Assembly: GCF_009870125.1 (NCBI RefSeq)
Contig: NC_046680.1
Span: 16,139,501 to 16,203,500 of the forward strand
Direction of reading: 5' to 3'
Origin: Drosophila pseudoobscura
Taxonomy: Eukaryota; Arthropoda; Insecta; Diptera; Drosophilidae
DNA: 64,000 bases
The notes under the pieces: generated by a model
Databases searched by the model: none
The model's input: only the letters and a program-made list of their open reading frames with translations
Told to the model about the DNA's origin: nothing
Shown: piece by piece, positions 47,500-64,000 of the stretch
How positions within the stretch are numbered: position 1 is the first letter of the stretch
Layout of the letters: the number at the start of each line of letters is the position of its first letter
Made by a program: the position numbers and the translations under genes

Positions 47500-48740
47500 T
47501 TTGTATTAGTGCTTAGGGCGTCCCGCCTTTTGAAGGTGGAAATTGCCAAGACAAAGAATAGAAGATGTTGGAGTATTGGTTATAGTTTTACATCAATTTC
47601 GTCGATGAAGTCAATTAGTGGTTCGCGCTAATGTTTTCTTTTTTAAAGAATTTGTAGATTATACTTTCATAGAGATGGGAAGTTTTGCCCGGTTGTGTTG
47701 TTGTTGGTACAATTGAAAATTAAATGCGAGGCCTTATCGATACTATCGCATGTATCACATATGTTACTAGGAACTTGAATTTTGGCAAGCACTAAACCGT
47801 CTGTTGATTCTTTTAGCGGCAATGGCTTTAAGGAACCACGGCTTGGATGATGTTGAGGGGAAAAGCGAGCAGTATGGTTCCATTTAACCACTGTGCATTT
47901 CCCTCGTCTGTGGGTTGCTTTGCTGCTGCGTCAACTGAAGTGTTCTAGGGGATGTTAGCGTGTCCGGGAATGTACTATACCTCTATAGTTCTTAGATGTT
48001 GATTTTGTTGATCCTTTTCTCTGATTTGTAGGCGATAAAGTTAAAGTGTATGGCGTACGCTTTTTTCTTGGCCTCGCACTGCGGGTGAGTGGCAGAATGT
48101 TCCCCCTTGCAGTTTGCACAGACCAGCCCTGAGCAGATAATATCCTTGTTGTGATCTTGTCCGCATGTGAAACATTTCGCTGCACTGCAATCTCCTTGAT
48201 TTTGCTTAGCCTTTCTGGCATTATTCGGGCCTTTATGCCCCACATAAAACCTGTTAACGATGATTTTACAATTATTTCCGTTTTTCGTACTCACGGAAGC
48301 CACATATTCTTCACATATTTCAAAATATACCGTAAATATAACGATAAAACAAAGAACTTAGCCCATTTAAGCCCCCATTTATTTAAACTGGACAACAACT
48401 TGAGAGAAGCCGCGGAAAATAATACAAATAATAATAATAATTACTCTTGTTCGCATAAAAGATCACCATATCTTTCACCTTTCCTAATTTTCCTGGATTG
48501 TATTTTAATACCCACTGGTCTACAATGTGTTAATTGTTCTGTCAATGCTCGGAAGTCAAATTCGTCGATTTGATATTCGATTTGATACAACAAGCTAGAA
48601 AGGACCTCCAACCCGAAACTCATAATTTTACCCGATTGATTAATTAGTTTTCTATACGACTGGCTAGTTTGAAGTGGAATAAGTCTAATTGTTGCAGGGT
48701 AATTGTTTTGATAAAAAAATCCTTTCACGAAAAAGAACAA
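47500..48740 (-). mobile_element. Decayed non-LTR (I/Jockey-like) retrotransposon
   Basis: On the minus strand, gag-like sequence comes first (from about 48740, with RLIPLQTSQSYRKLINQS and DFRALTEQLTHCRPVGIKI), then a gag zinc-knuckle region at about 48300-48050 (CFTCGQDH ... VCANCKGEHSATHPQC). After that comes a short piece like the C-terminus of ORF2 at 47891-47667 (ICDTCDSIDKASHLIFNC), and then an A-rich end near 47480-47520. Most of ORF2 (endonuclease and reverse transcriptase) is missing, so this is an internally deleted, inactive copy. Frames are interrupted by stops and shifts. Confidence 0.65.
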
Positions 48741-48966
48741 TTTCCAAAAGAGAGCAAGATAGCCACCAACAAATTTTTCAAGAACAATTTCACGAGCTCA
48801 GAATATATAGTATATTGAATTGGAGAGATCAACTGGTAAATTCAAATACCTTAAATATTATTTAAGGACCATCATATATTGATAATACTGATAATATGTA
48901 TATATTAATCGCTTCCTCCTGTTATAGGTAAGAAAAATAAGCGTGAGTCGAGTCAAGTTATCCATT

Positions 48967-48973
48967 TATCGAT
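48967..48973 (+). promoter_or_regulatory. DRE-like site upstream of muskelin
   Basis: TATCGAT (seven of eight DRE bases), 166 bases before the muskelin start codon and in promoter-like position. Confidence 0.4.
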
Positions 48974-49138
48974 GTGTGCCAGCTGTTCTGGGTGTTGTTG
49001 TCGCAGCTTTGTGAGTGTGGGAACAGGAGACAACGACAACGAATCGAGGAGAAGTGCAACAGCATAAAACCTGCAGCTTTGGTCGCCGCTGCACACCTCT
49101 ATACTTTATAGATACAATTATTTTTGCACTAAGCAGCG

Positions 49139-52368
<3,230 letters not shown>

Positions 52369-54543
52369 GCGTACCAGGCAGTGGAGTACCCAAGTGCCAA
52401 ATTGAAGAAGACGGGCTGGGCAGTCTCTTATTATCGTTAGGCCATTGAATGTGCACTCGTTTTGTTTAAAATATTATGTTAATCGATGTGATATGATGTT
52501 TAGTTTGCTTGTTTCCCTTATGGCAGGCCAGCCAAAGTTAAGTTTTGCAGCCAGTGCCAAGCACGACCAAAATATTGTTTCATTGTGATTGTTAATTTGA
52601 ACTCGAAATCGAGCAGAAGACACTAAGAGAGTGGAGAATAGATTATTGCGCTTAAGACAAAAAAACCATGTGTGAAAACGTTTTAAATATAATATTGATT
52701 GTGAATGTAAAACATAAGTTTAAAAAATAAAGTAATTTTTGTAATGTCTAAAACGCGCACGGGCTTTGATTCTTTTTTAATATACTTTTATTTATATTAT
52801 ATTGGTTTTTTTCATTAATTTTAAGGTGTACATAGATACTTTTTAATTAGCTAAAAAATTTCATTAGTTACAATTGCCAATCATACAATCTTCTGTCCTT
52901 TATATATGATTTGTATGACAAATGTTTAGACATCCAACATCTCAAAAATTAGCAAATGCAGCTGCCCCCATGCCATGCACGTAAAACGTCCGTACAAATT
53001 TAATAAACCCAAGCATCCATAAAATATCAATCAATTCAAATCCTAAAAGTTTTCAATGATTTACTGTCCATGGACATGTTGGGCTGCCTGCAAACTTAGA
53101 CCAAGCTTGCAGATTCTGTGGATGTTTCTTAGCTTCTGGACCTATACGTACTCGTATGTACATATGTATGTGTATGTCCCTATATGTATATAAGTAGAAA
53201 TATGACTCGAATATTTCCTTCTATATATCAATCGAATGCCACAAGCTGAACTCTCATCTCATCATGATCTTGCTCATCTCATCCCAATGTAGCTTACATC
53301 CGGGTTATCTTTGCTTTTTCATAGTATTATGTACTCGTATGTTTGCTAGTCAAAGGAGAGTTTCATTAGCTATTATTATTTGCTCGGGTGTATTCAATTA
53401 GTTGTTGCTTTTCAAGCTTTCTTTCTCATGGAATGTGGTCTTCCATATACATTTACATACACACATACTTAAAGTAATAACTCATCCCATCGAATCGAAT
53501 GACACACCAAAACTTATAAGGATTACAGTGGTGGCCAGTGGTCGTGGCGTGCCCCGGGAACCCGTCTACATATAATGAGTTTCTGGGCCCGAGATAGATC
53601 TCTCGTTTTTTTTTTGTTTTGCATATAAATGGTTGGTTTTCCCCTACGCTTGCAGTTCTGGTTGAGTTTGTTGCATAGAAAATCTCTTTTTTGTTTTGTT
53701 TCGTTTTTGTTAATATTAATTCCTAAAGTTATTTTGAAATTCCTATAGCAATCATCCGATTTGTGCATTAAGCACTTTGCTTTTTTATATCTTGGAAATA
53801 CATACATATCTAGTAGATTCTTCATTATTTTTGGTTTTCGCATGTTTTAGTTTTTAATCGTAACAATTGTAAGTGTAACCAAAATTATAAATTGTATATA
53901 AAAATACAAAATACATACATTAATCGTTTTATATCAAAGTCTGCGTCTATTATAGTTTCTTACTGAGTTTAATGTATAGTTCCATACATATGCTCGATTA
54001 TGTGGTATCTCTCGAGGGGCTTCGCTTCTACCCCACCAAACAATATCCCAAATATTTACATACAACTGGCTGACTGACTGACTGCGCGACTTTACTGCAC
54101 TGCACTGCACTTTTGAGAAGGAACCAATCATTCAAAGCAAAATACAACACTCTGGCACATATACACATACTGACAGGCGTTTAATTATAGTATATTTATG
54201 TGGATATACTCGTATGTATGTGGAGAGGAACAGGGGGCGCCAGTACTGGGGTGACGGTGATGCGCCGTGGAGCTGTGTGGAGATCTTTTTTCATATATTG
54301 TGTTATTCTGTGTGTCTCATGAATAGTGAATTCCGTGGTAGTAATAGTGGGAAGGCACCAAATTTCAATAAATCATAGCTATGTAAAACCAACTCAGAGT
54401 ACTCGTATGTGTGTGCTTTTGAAACCGCCGAAAAGTGTCTGTATATTGAGATGAAATTCCTGCACCAACAAAACCAAAAACGAACTCAAAATTTATCGGA
54501 GACTTTGTCTTCTCGCTGCTGATGCCATTCTTTGGACGGAAAA

Positions 54544-54554
<11 letters not shown>

Positions 54555-54577
<23 letters not shown>

Positions 54578-54578
54578 A
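54555..54578 (+). repeat. TG microsatellite
   Basis: Run of about a dozen TG units, followed by more imperfect TG-rich sequence to about 54610. Confidence 0.8.
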
Positions 54579-56801
54579 TGGTGTGTGTGGTGTGCATGCG
54601 CGTGTGTATGTAAGATAATGCACAGGCGAAATGTCCGGAAAAGCCAAAGCTGGCGCTGCCTCAAAAACCTACTCCGATCGGGCTATAAGAATTCGGGTTC
54701 GAGTATATGCTTGCCGGACAACACTTAATTATGAATATGCTCTGCTATGTTAAAATACACACTGACTTATCGAAGCTTTTTAAAAGCTAATCAATTATTA
54801 ATCATAAAAATGGTTCAATAACTTTACGTTTACGTGTTTACTTTTACTAGACGTGGTTACGCGGATTAAAGCTTTATACAACACACTGTTGGATCGTACT
54901 TAAACTAAGATGCATCTGGGATTCGGTTCGGATTAACGGTTAAGCTGTAGGCTCCTCTGTTGTCCCCATGTCCAACCTACGCTCAGATATCGAGATATGC
55001 GAGCTATCCAGATCAAAAACAAAACGCTCTTTGGCTGCGTCTAAAATAAACTGCAACTGATTCGTTTGCTACGGCTTTGGGGCATTCGAATCTTGGTTTA
55101 AGAAAGTAAATGTGATAAAATGATGAGAAACAACATTTTGCATCATATTTATTTTACATATATAGTATGTACGTTTCAATTGTTGGTTTCTTTTGTTTGT
55201 GTGTGTTTTTGCGTAGAGTAAAATTGTGTGTTTATTTGGATTTTTACATAAATAGTTTGTTGTTGCTAATGTTTGATGTTTTTGTTTATTCTGTAGGTGT
55301 GCGTCACTTTGTTACTAATCATGTTTATCGTTTATCTTTGTATATATTAAATTAACTAAATTATAAAAACAAAAACAAAACTGCGAGCGCCCCTGGCAGC
55401 CTGTGGGATCGGCCGGCAAGTGCGTCCGCCGTTGCATACATTAATTAGATCTATAAAATAGCAAACGATTATCAAAATTATTATTATCATAGAACGTACC
55501 AAAATCAAGCTATCGTTTCACTGTTGTTTTTTTTTTTATTTTTACATAAGCATCGTATATATCGTATATATATAGCAACATGGCTCGACTGAAATTTTGA
55601 TGGCAACAAAGGTACGTGAGAGCCAGAGGCCGTCATCTCAGACAGGAGTGCTCTTCGATCAATGAACGACGCGTTTGACTGGATTGCAAGTGGACCTGGC
55701 GTTTGATTGAATATCAATAAGTTGCACGGATGGTGCTGCACGGATGGCTGCTTCCCGGGGAGGGAGGGGGTTTATCGACAATTTCACAGACACGTGTTAA
55801 TATTAATTAGGATGTAAGGTGTGCGCTTCATGCAGATGGCTCTCCTTCTCATTCATTCTTTACAAATTTGTTTCCCTATCTTTTGTTATTTGTTTTTCGT
55901 TTTCGTTTCTGTTTGTTTTTCTATTGGTATTACTACGAAACATATCATAGATATTACAATGCAATGCAATGCAATGAGCGGGGGGTGGTTGGTTCCCAAA
56001 ATGCAAATTAATAGGTTTATAAATTGTTACATATGCATTCGTGTGCTATATATGTATTATGTTTTTTTTGTATGCACGTATAAATATGTTTGTATGTCTG
56101 TAAACAATTGTTGCAATATTTACTTTACGGTTTAGCCTAGTACAAAATACAGTATTATGTATGATTTTGTTTTGTTTCTTTCTCTTCCTCTTAGCATGTA
56201 TTATCTGGATGTATGTATGTATATTTTTACACTCCTTATATGCATATATGCCTTCTTCAAACTGTTATGAGAAACACCCAAACATATATATATATATATA
56301 TATTCTTCGTGGTATATATGCATATGTACTCTATATATTTATTCGTGGGGTTTTTTTATTCAAAAGTTCTTGCATGTTGTTAAGGTTAAATTTTGTTTTT
56401 TGCTTGCAGTTTCTTCAGTAAATGTTTTTGCTTGTTTTGTTATGCTTTCAGTACGACAAAATGTTGTTGTTTGTTTGTTTCCGTTTGTGGTTCCGATCTA
56501 AGCATTTTGATTAAATGTAAGTTTCTTAATTTTGGTTTTTATTCTTGCTTCGGTTTTTATTACAAAAGTTTCTTCTATAGTAATAAATTTGTTTAAATAT
56601 TATTAGTACTTGTATCAGATTTTGTGTTATACATAATTCATTTCTCTCAATAAACATCAATTTGTTTTGCTTGTTGCAGTAGCTGTTTTTATGTTGTTGC
56701 TGTTGCTGTTCTCTATTTATGCTACAATTTCTCGGTTCCTGGTGTTACAATTTTTTCGAAACTTTCTTGGGTCGTACTGCACTGCTCTCACGTACTCACG
56801 C

Positions 56802-56840
56802 TTTCTTTTCTTTTCTTTTCTTTTCTTTTATTTTATTTCT
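56802..56840 (+). repeat. TTTTC pentamer repeat
   Basis: Tandem TTTTC units, becoming TTTTA at the right end. Confidence 0.75.
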
Positions 56841-56965
56841 TTTTGTTTTGTGTTTAATTAATATGCGAAAAAGGAATTATGAATGTATATATTTATATAC
56901 ATATACATTGTTTTTGTTTTTTTTTTGGGTGTGTGGTTTGCGTGGGTGTGTGCTTGCATATATAC

Positions 56966-56968
<3 letters not shown>

Positions 56969-57001
<33 letters not shown>
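56969..57001 (+). repeat. AT microsatellite
   Basis: Run of about sixteen AT units just beyond the last Galphaq stop codon, in its 3' UTR. Confidence 0.85.
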
Positions 57002-57003
<2 letters not shown>

Positions 57004-57039
57004 AAAATCACAAAAATAGTTTACTGGTCCAAATCCAGT

Positions 57040-60387
<3,348 letters not shown>

Positions 60388-63300
60388 GCTAACTAGATTT
60401 ATGGACGCTTACGCGTGCTGCAGCCACTACGTCGACTCTCCGTTACGCTTGCAAAATTGGATGAGGATGATGACGAGGAGGAGCTGCTGGCTACAGAGCT
60501 CTGGCTTGCCTGTCGCTGTCGCTGTCTCTGCCCGTCTATCTATCTCTCTGCTGTTGGCTAATCTAATTGTTTGGGGGATCTGTTGAGGCTGAGGCGGCTG
60601 CTGTTGCTGCGTCTAAATTGGATTTGATTGGTGCTTGTGTCCTGGGATTATACGTATGCATCCAGGGGAATTGCTTGATACCCGGTTCTAAGTTATAGAT
60701 TCAGTTTCGATTTATGCATTTGTACTTTGGCGTTGCTCACTCTCTGATCCTCCCGCTGCCACAATCCACTCTCGACAGGCTCTCTTTGGCTATTGCTTAC
60801 TTTCCCTCTCACTTTCACTTTTGTTTCCCTCGATGGGAAGGCTTATTCTTATAGGCTTTACACTAAATTCCTTGACCAGACTCCAGACTCCAGAATCCAG
60901 ACTCTGTGACTCTGTCTCCGACTATGACTGATGCACGAATGACGAATGACACGACGATTGGTTCCCCTTGTAGTCCAGCGATCCAAGAACATCTGCGGGT
61001 GGTGCAAGAAGACACTTTGATTTAGAATTCCATTATATAAACGAGCACACATAACTATCTATATATATATGGCATATATGGGCCCTACAGACCGACCTAA
61101 CACACTTGTTAGCTCACCGAGAGTTCGCCGCGTTGTGTCCAGTATTGGCAATTAACATTTCATATTTGCCTCCTCACAAACTGACGACGACGACAGCGAC
61201 GGAAACGGCAACGGCAATGGCAATGGCGATGGCGGGTGTATGCCACTGGCCATGGCATTGGCATTGGCTTTGGCTGTGGGTCTGGGTCTGGGTCTGGGCC
61301 TGGCCTGGCCCTCTCTGCGCGCATGCACCATGAACAAGAGCCGTGCCAGCCATCTACCGTTGCCATTCCCCCCTGCTAATCGCCACACACATAAACACAC
61401 ACACAGGTGGGCAATGGCCAACTGATTGGGGAAGTGGCCGGGTCCGGCCTGGCCGCGATGCGATGCGATGCGTCCAGCCCAAGTTCAATGCGAGAAAGCT
61501 GATTTTGGAAAATCTATGGCTTCGCGCAGTCACAAGTTCACGAGAGTGTTCCCCATCCGGGTGAACCATATTCGACTCGACTCGGGGCCTGATTTGGGCT
61601 TCCTAATATTTACTTTTTCTTAAAGCTATTTGATGGGGCAATCTCTTTGGTTCCTGAAGATAGTTTTCAAGAGACCGGAGTCCTGAGCCCAATGCGTCAC
61701 CCATTCCTAGGTCACTGGCGCTATTTCCTCTCTGCTGCCACTGCCGCTGCCTCTGCCGCTGCAGCCGCTTCCCGTATCGAGTGCTCGCTAATCCAATTGG
61801 TGGCGCAAATGCATATGTAGGATGGAAATGGGAAGGCTTTCAGACGGAAAACTACAAAATATCGATGGAATACCCAGCCCGAGGCGACTGCAGAGGGAAT
61901 CAGGGAAAGCTTTGAAGTAGCTACCCTGCCGGCAAATAGGAGCCACCTCTGGATGCCAGGAGGAGTAATAGCAGGCGGCTCTCCTACCCAGGATAAGGTT
62001 ATTGAAAATGGAAAAAGGAACAAGAAAAAGAAAAAGAAACACTTGCCACTGAGCAAAGCTAGAAAATCTAATTAGCAGTAGCTGGTGATTCAGGGGCAGG
62101 GGCAGGGGCATTCGCAGGGCCATGGCCAGGGGCACGTCTGGGGGACGGGACCGAGAATTGGCACATAGGAGCTTTTTCTAACAATAGTTTGCTAGATATA
62201 GGTATCATGCCACCAGCTGGACGGGGGTACGTTCTTATCTTTTTCTTATATGCATATGATAAGGGGATACTAACTATCTTTCCATTTGTCTTCCTAATCT
62301 TGATATGACTTCTGCGGCTAGGCTACTGTTGTCGCCTTCTTAGATCTGGTCAGATCAGGGAGAGCTTCCTCCAGACGCGGAAATGCCATAAAGTTACTCA
62401 TTGCGACTATAATTACATTGTGCCCTGCATTGTTGCAGCCTCTTATCAAAAGTAAACCATATAGCACATATAAAACATACATACATATATGTGTACAGTG
62501 CGTTTGGGAAATTCTATCAATGTTTGAGAGCTTGATTGATGCATGCAATTTTCATCTCAGGCAACAAGTGGTCGGTCGGGATGTCAATAGGTTGCAGTAG
62601 ATGTGCGCAGGGGCGCTACTTACTCAGTTCTTTATCGGAGATAGAAATCCACTTAATCTGACGAGATTCTCCAATACGATGTTCTGTCCTTCCTTTATTT
62701 TTGTTTGCCAGCACTAAGCAATACAAAAAATAGATTTTTTCCTTTGCTGGCTCTCTGAGTGTTTTGTTGTGGTTTTCCCTGCAGTTTGACTTAATCGGTG
62801 TCGTTATGTTTGGACACCCGGGGTAGTGGTGGTTCCTATATAAATATGTATATATGGTGTGATATATATCTCGACATATATTTGCATATATCGTCTCCAC
62901 AGGCTTTTGTTGGTGTTAAATTAAAATGGTTTTTTGCGCTTTTTATGGCTTTGCTTGTTCTGGTTTTGTGCTTAAACTAATTCAAAAGCATATTTCGTTT
63001 AGTTGGTTTGCGGTTTGGAAAACATTTGTTTTAAGGAACGTGTAGTTGATTGATTAACTTTACTGGTGCGTTTGTCCTACAATAAAAATTACTTCTTCTT
63101 TGTCCCCTCCTCGACTTGGCGCTTAATGTAAATTTGATGCTATATAAATGTATATATTAATTTTTTGTTTTTCCTTTCTTTCTTTTGCTTTGCGTGTGCC
63201 TCCGAGGGTTGTCGCTGTTGTTTTTCTTCTTGTTGTTGTTGTTGTTCTTAAACACCAGTTTATAAATGCAACAAAGTTTCAACAAATATCCATTGTACGT

Positions 63301-64000
63301 GCTATTGAAACAGAAAGGTTGTATGACGACGACGACGAGCTGCACAAAAACGTTAATTTCTTTCACACGCAACACTTAATGGCTCCTTTTGTGTTTAATT
63401 TTCTGCATACTTTATGCTTCTTGTGTTTGTTTATTTTTCTGTATGCAGTGGAACTGCAGGTGGAATAAGAGTGAGATTGAGAGAAACGAAAAAGAGAGTA
63501 AGAACAGAGCAGAAATTATTAGAATGCATTGCCAATACGAGTACAATTGTCGTATCGTATCATATTGGTTAAAGTAAACACAACCGAGAACTGGAGGTTC
63601 GACCTCCCACCACCCATCAGCGCCACCCACAATCGTATCATGCCCTGCCCTGCCTTATCGACACCCACAGGGAACTCATGTCAGGCAGGGGCTGAAATTT
63701 TTCAGCACCGCCGTTGCAGGCCACATTTCATATAGTTTTAACGTGCCTTTTGTATTTCTTCTTTATATTCCCGTATAAACACTCGAAAACGCTCAATTAT
63801 CGCCCATCCAACCCCCACGACAGAGTTTTTGCAACACTTTTGGTTTTTTTTTTTTTGTGGCGATGGTGTTTTTTGCTGACAAGCAGTGCCCTGCAGTGTT
63901 GTCACCGCTATATCTGTTTCACTCGCACTCCCTAGAGCGGCGAACTGCTTTATCGGCGAAACGAATACACACAGAGCGACGACGACGGGCGAGGCCAAAA
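60388..64000 (-). other. Upstream region of Galphaq
   Basis: 3.6 kb upstream of the start codon, probably 5' UTR exons, a large first intron and part of the promoter. It contains a GGCTTT/GGGTCT repeat at about 61252-61307. I see no supported protein gene; the many short open frames are low-complexity. Confidence 0.5.
61252..61307 (+). repeat. GGCATT/GGGTCT hexamer repeat
   Basis: Imperfect tandem hexamers that drift from GGCATT and GGCTTT to GGGTCT, upstream of Galphaq. Confidence 0.7.

Larger units (their letters stand above)
47396..49138. other. Divergent intergenic region between the GT92 gene and muskelin
   Basis: Contains the retrotransposon remnant (separate entry). Its right end, about 48741-49138, should hold the muskelin promoter and leader, including a TATCGAT half-DRE at 48967-48973. 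Otherwise nothing is recognisable. Confidence 0.6.
52369..57039. other. AT-rich region between muskelin and Galphaq
   Basis: 4.7 kb between two convergent genes. It should contain the muskelin 3' UTR (AATAAAG at about 52728) and, for the right half, a possible long 3' UTR of Galphaq. Contains TG, AT and TTTTC repeats (separate entries). I see no protein or RNA gene. Confidence 0.55.

Overview
This window is fly nuclear DNA, almost certainly from a Drosophila species outside the close melanogaster group. The genes have short 54-70 nt introns with GT/AG ends. The gaps are AT-rich and full of ACATACATATGTACATA-type simple repeats. Ten of the twelve genes can be named from the domains and order of their exons. 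The gene set points to chromosome arm 2R of D. melanogaster (Muller element C).

Layout. (1) 1-1881, +: the 3' part of a gene for a protein with two MADF-like domains and seven C2H2 zinc fingers. (2) 2044-3536, +: mitochondrial elongation factor Tu (mEFTu2). (3) 4350-11822, -: didum, unconventional myosin V, in 17 or 18 coding exons. (4) 13012-15975, +: dpa (Mcm4), a subunit of the replicative helicase, with an E2F-type site just upstream. (5) 16323-18208, +: MIER, an ELM2-SANT corepressor. (6) about 19816-21141, +: a MADF-BESS protein. (7) 25914-28685, +: wech, a B-box/NHL protein, followed by several kb of AT-rich sequence that may be its 3' UTR. (8) 36461-43886, +: Aldh-III, with alternative 5' exons, a pair of mutually exclusive exons and alternative tails. 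(9) 44405-45850, +: p47, a UBA-SEP-UBX adaptor of the p97/TER94 ATPase. (10) 46073-47395, -: an intronless GT92-like membrane protein. (11) 49139-52368, +: muskelin. (12) 57040-60387, -: Galphaq, with three duplicated exon pairs. A decayed non-LTR retrotransposon lies at about 47.5-48.74 kb, and a diverged relative lies at about 12.2-12.6 kb.

The neighbours do not form a pathway. The window is a run of independent genes: housekeeping (dpa, mEFTu2, p47), chromatin or DNA binding (MIER and the two MADF proteins), and cell biology or signalling (didum, wech, muskelin, Galphaq). From memory, the genes up to wech map near 43C in D. melanogaster while Galphaq maps near 49B, so the window may contain an inversion junction relative to that species.

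The most interesting observations concern splicing. One Aldh-III intron has a 269-base stretch without any AG dinucleotide before its acceptor, which suggests a very remote branch point. A didum intron carries a candidate 24-nt microexon with its own branch point and AG-free zone. Aldh-III and Galphaq hold four equal-length duplicated exon pairs, three of which break the reading frame if both copies are used. I saw no tRNA, rRNA, CRISPR or viral sequence. Splice sites were chosen by eye from reading-frame continuity, GT/AG ends and family alignment, so individual boundaries may be off by a few bases.
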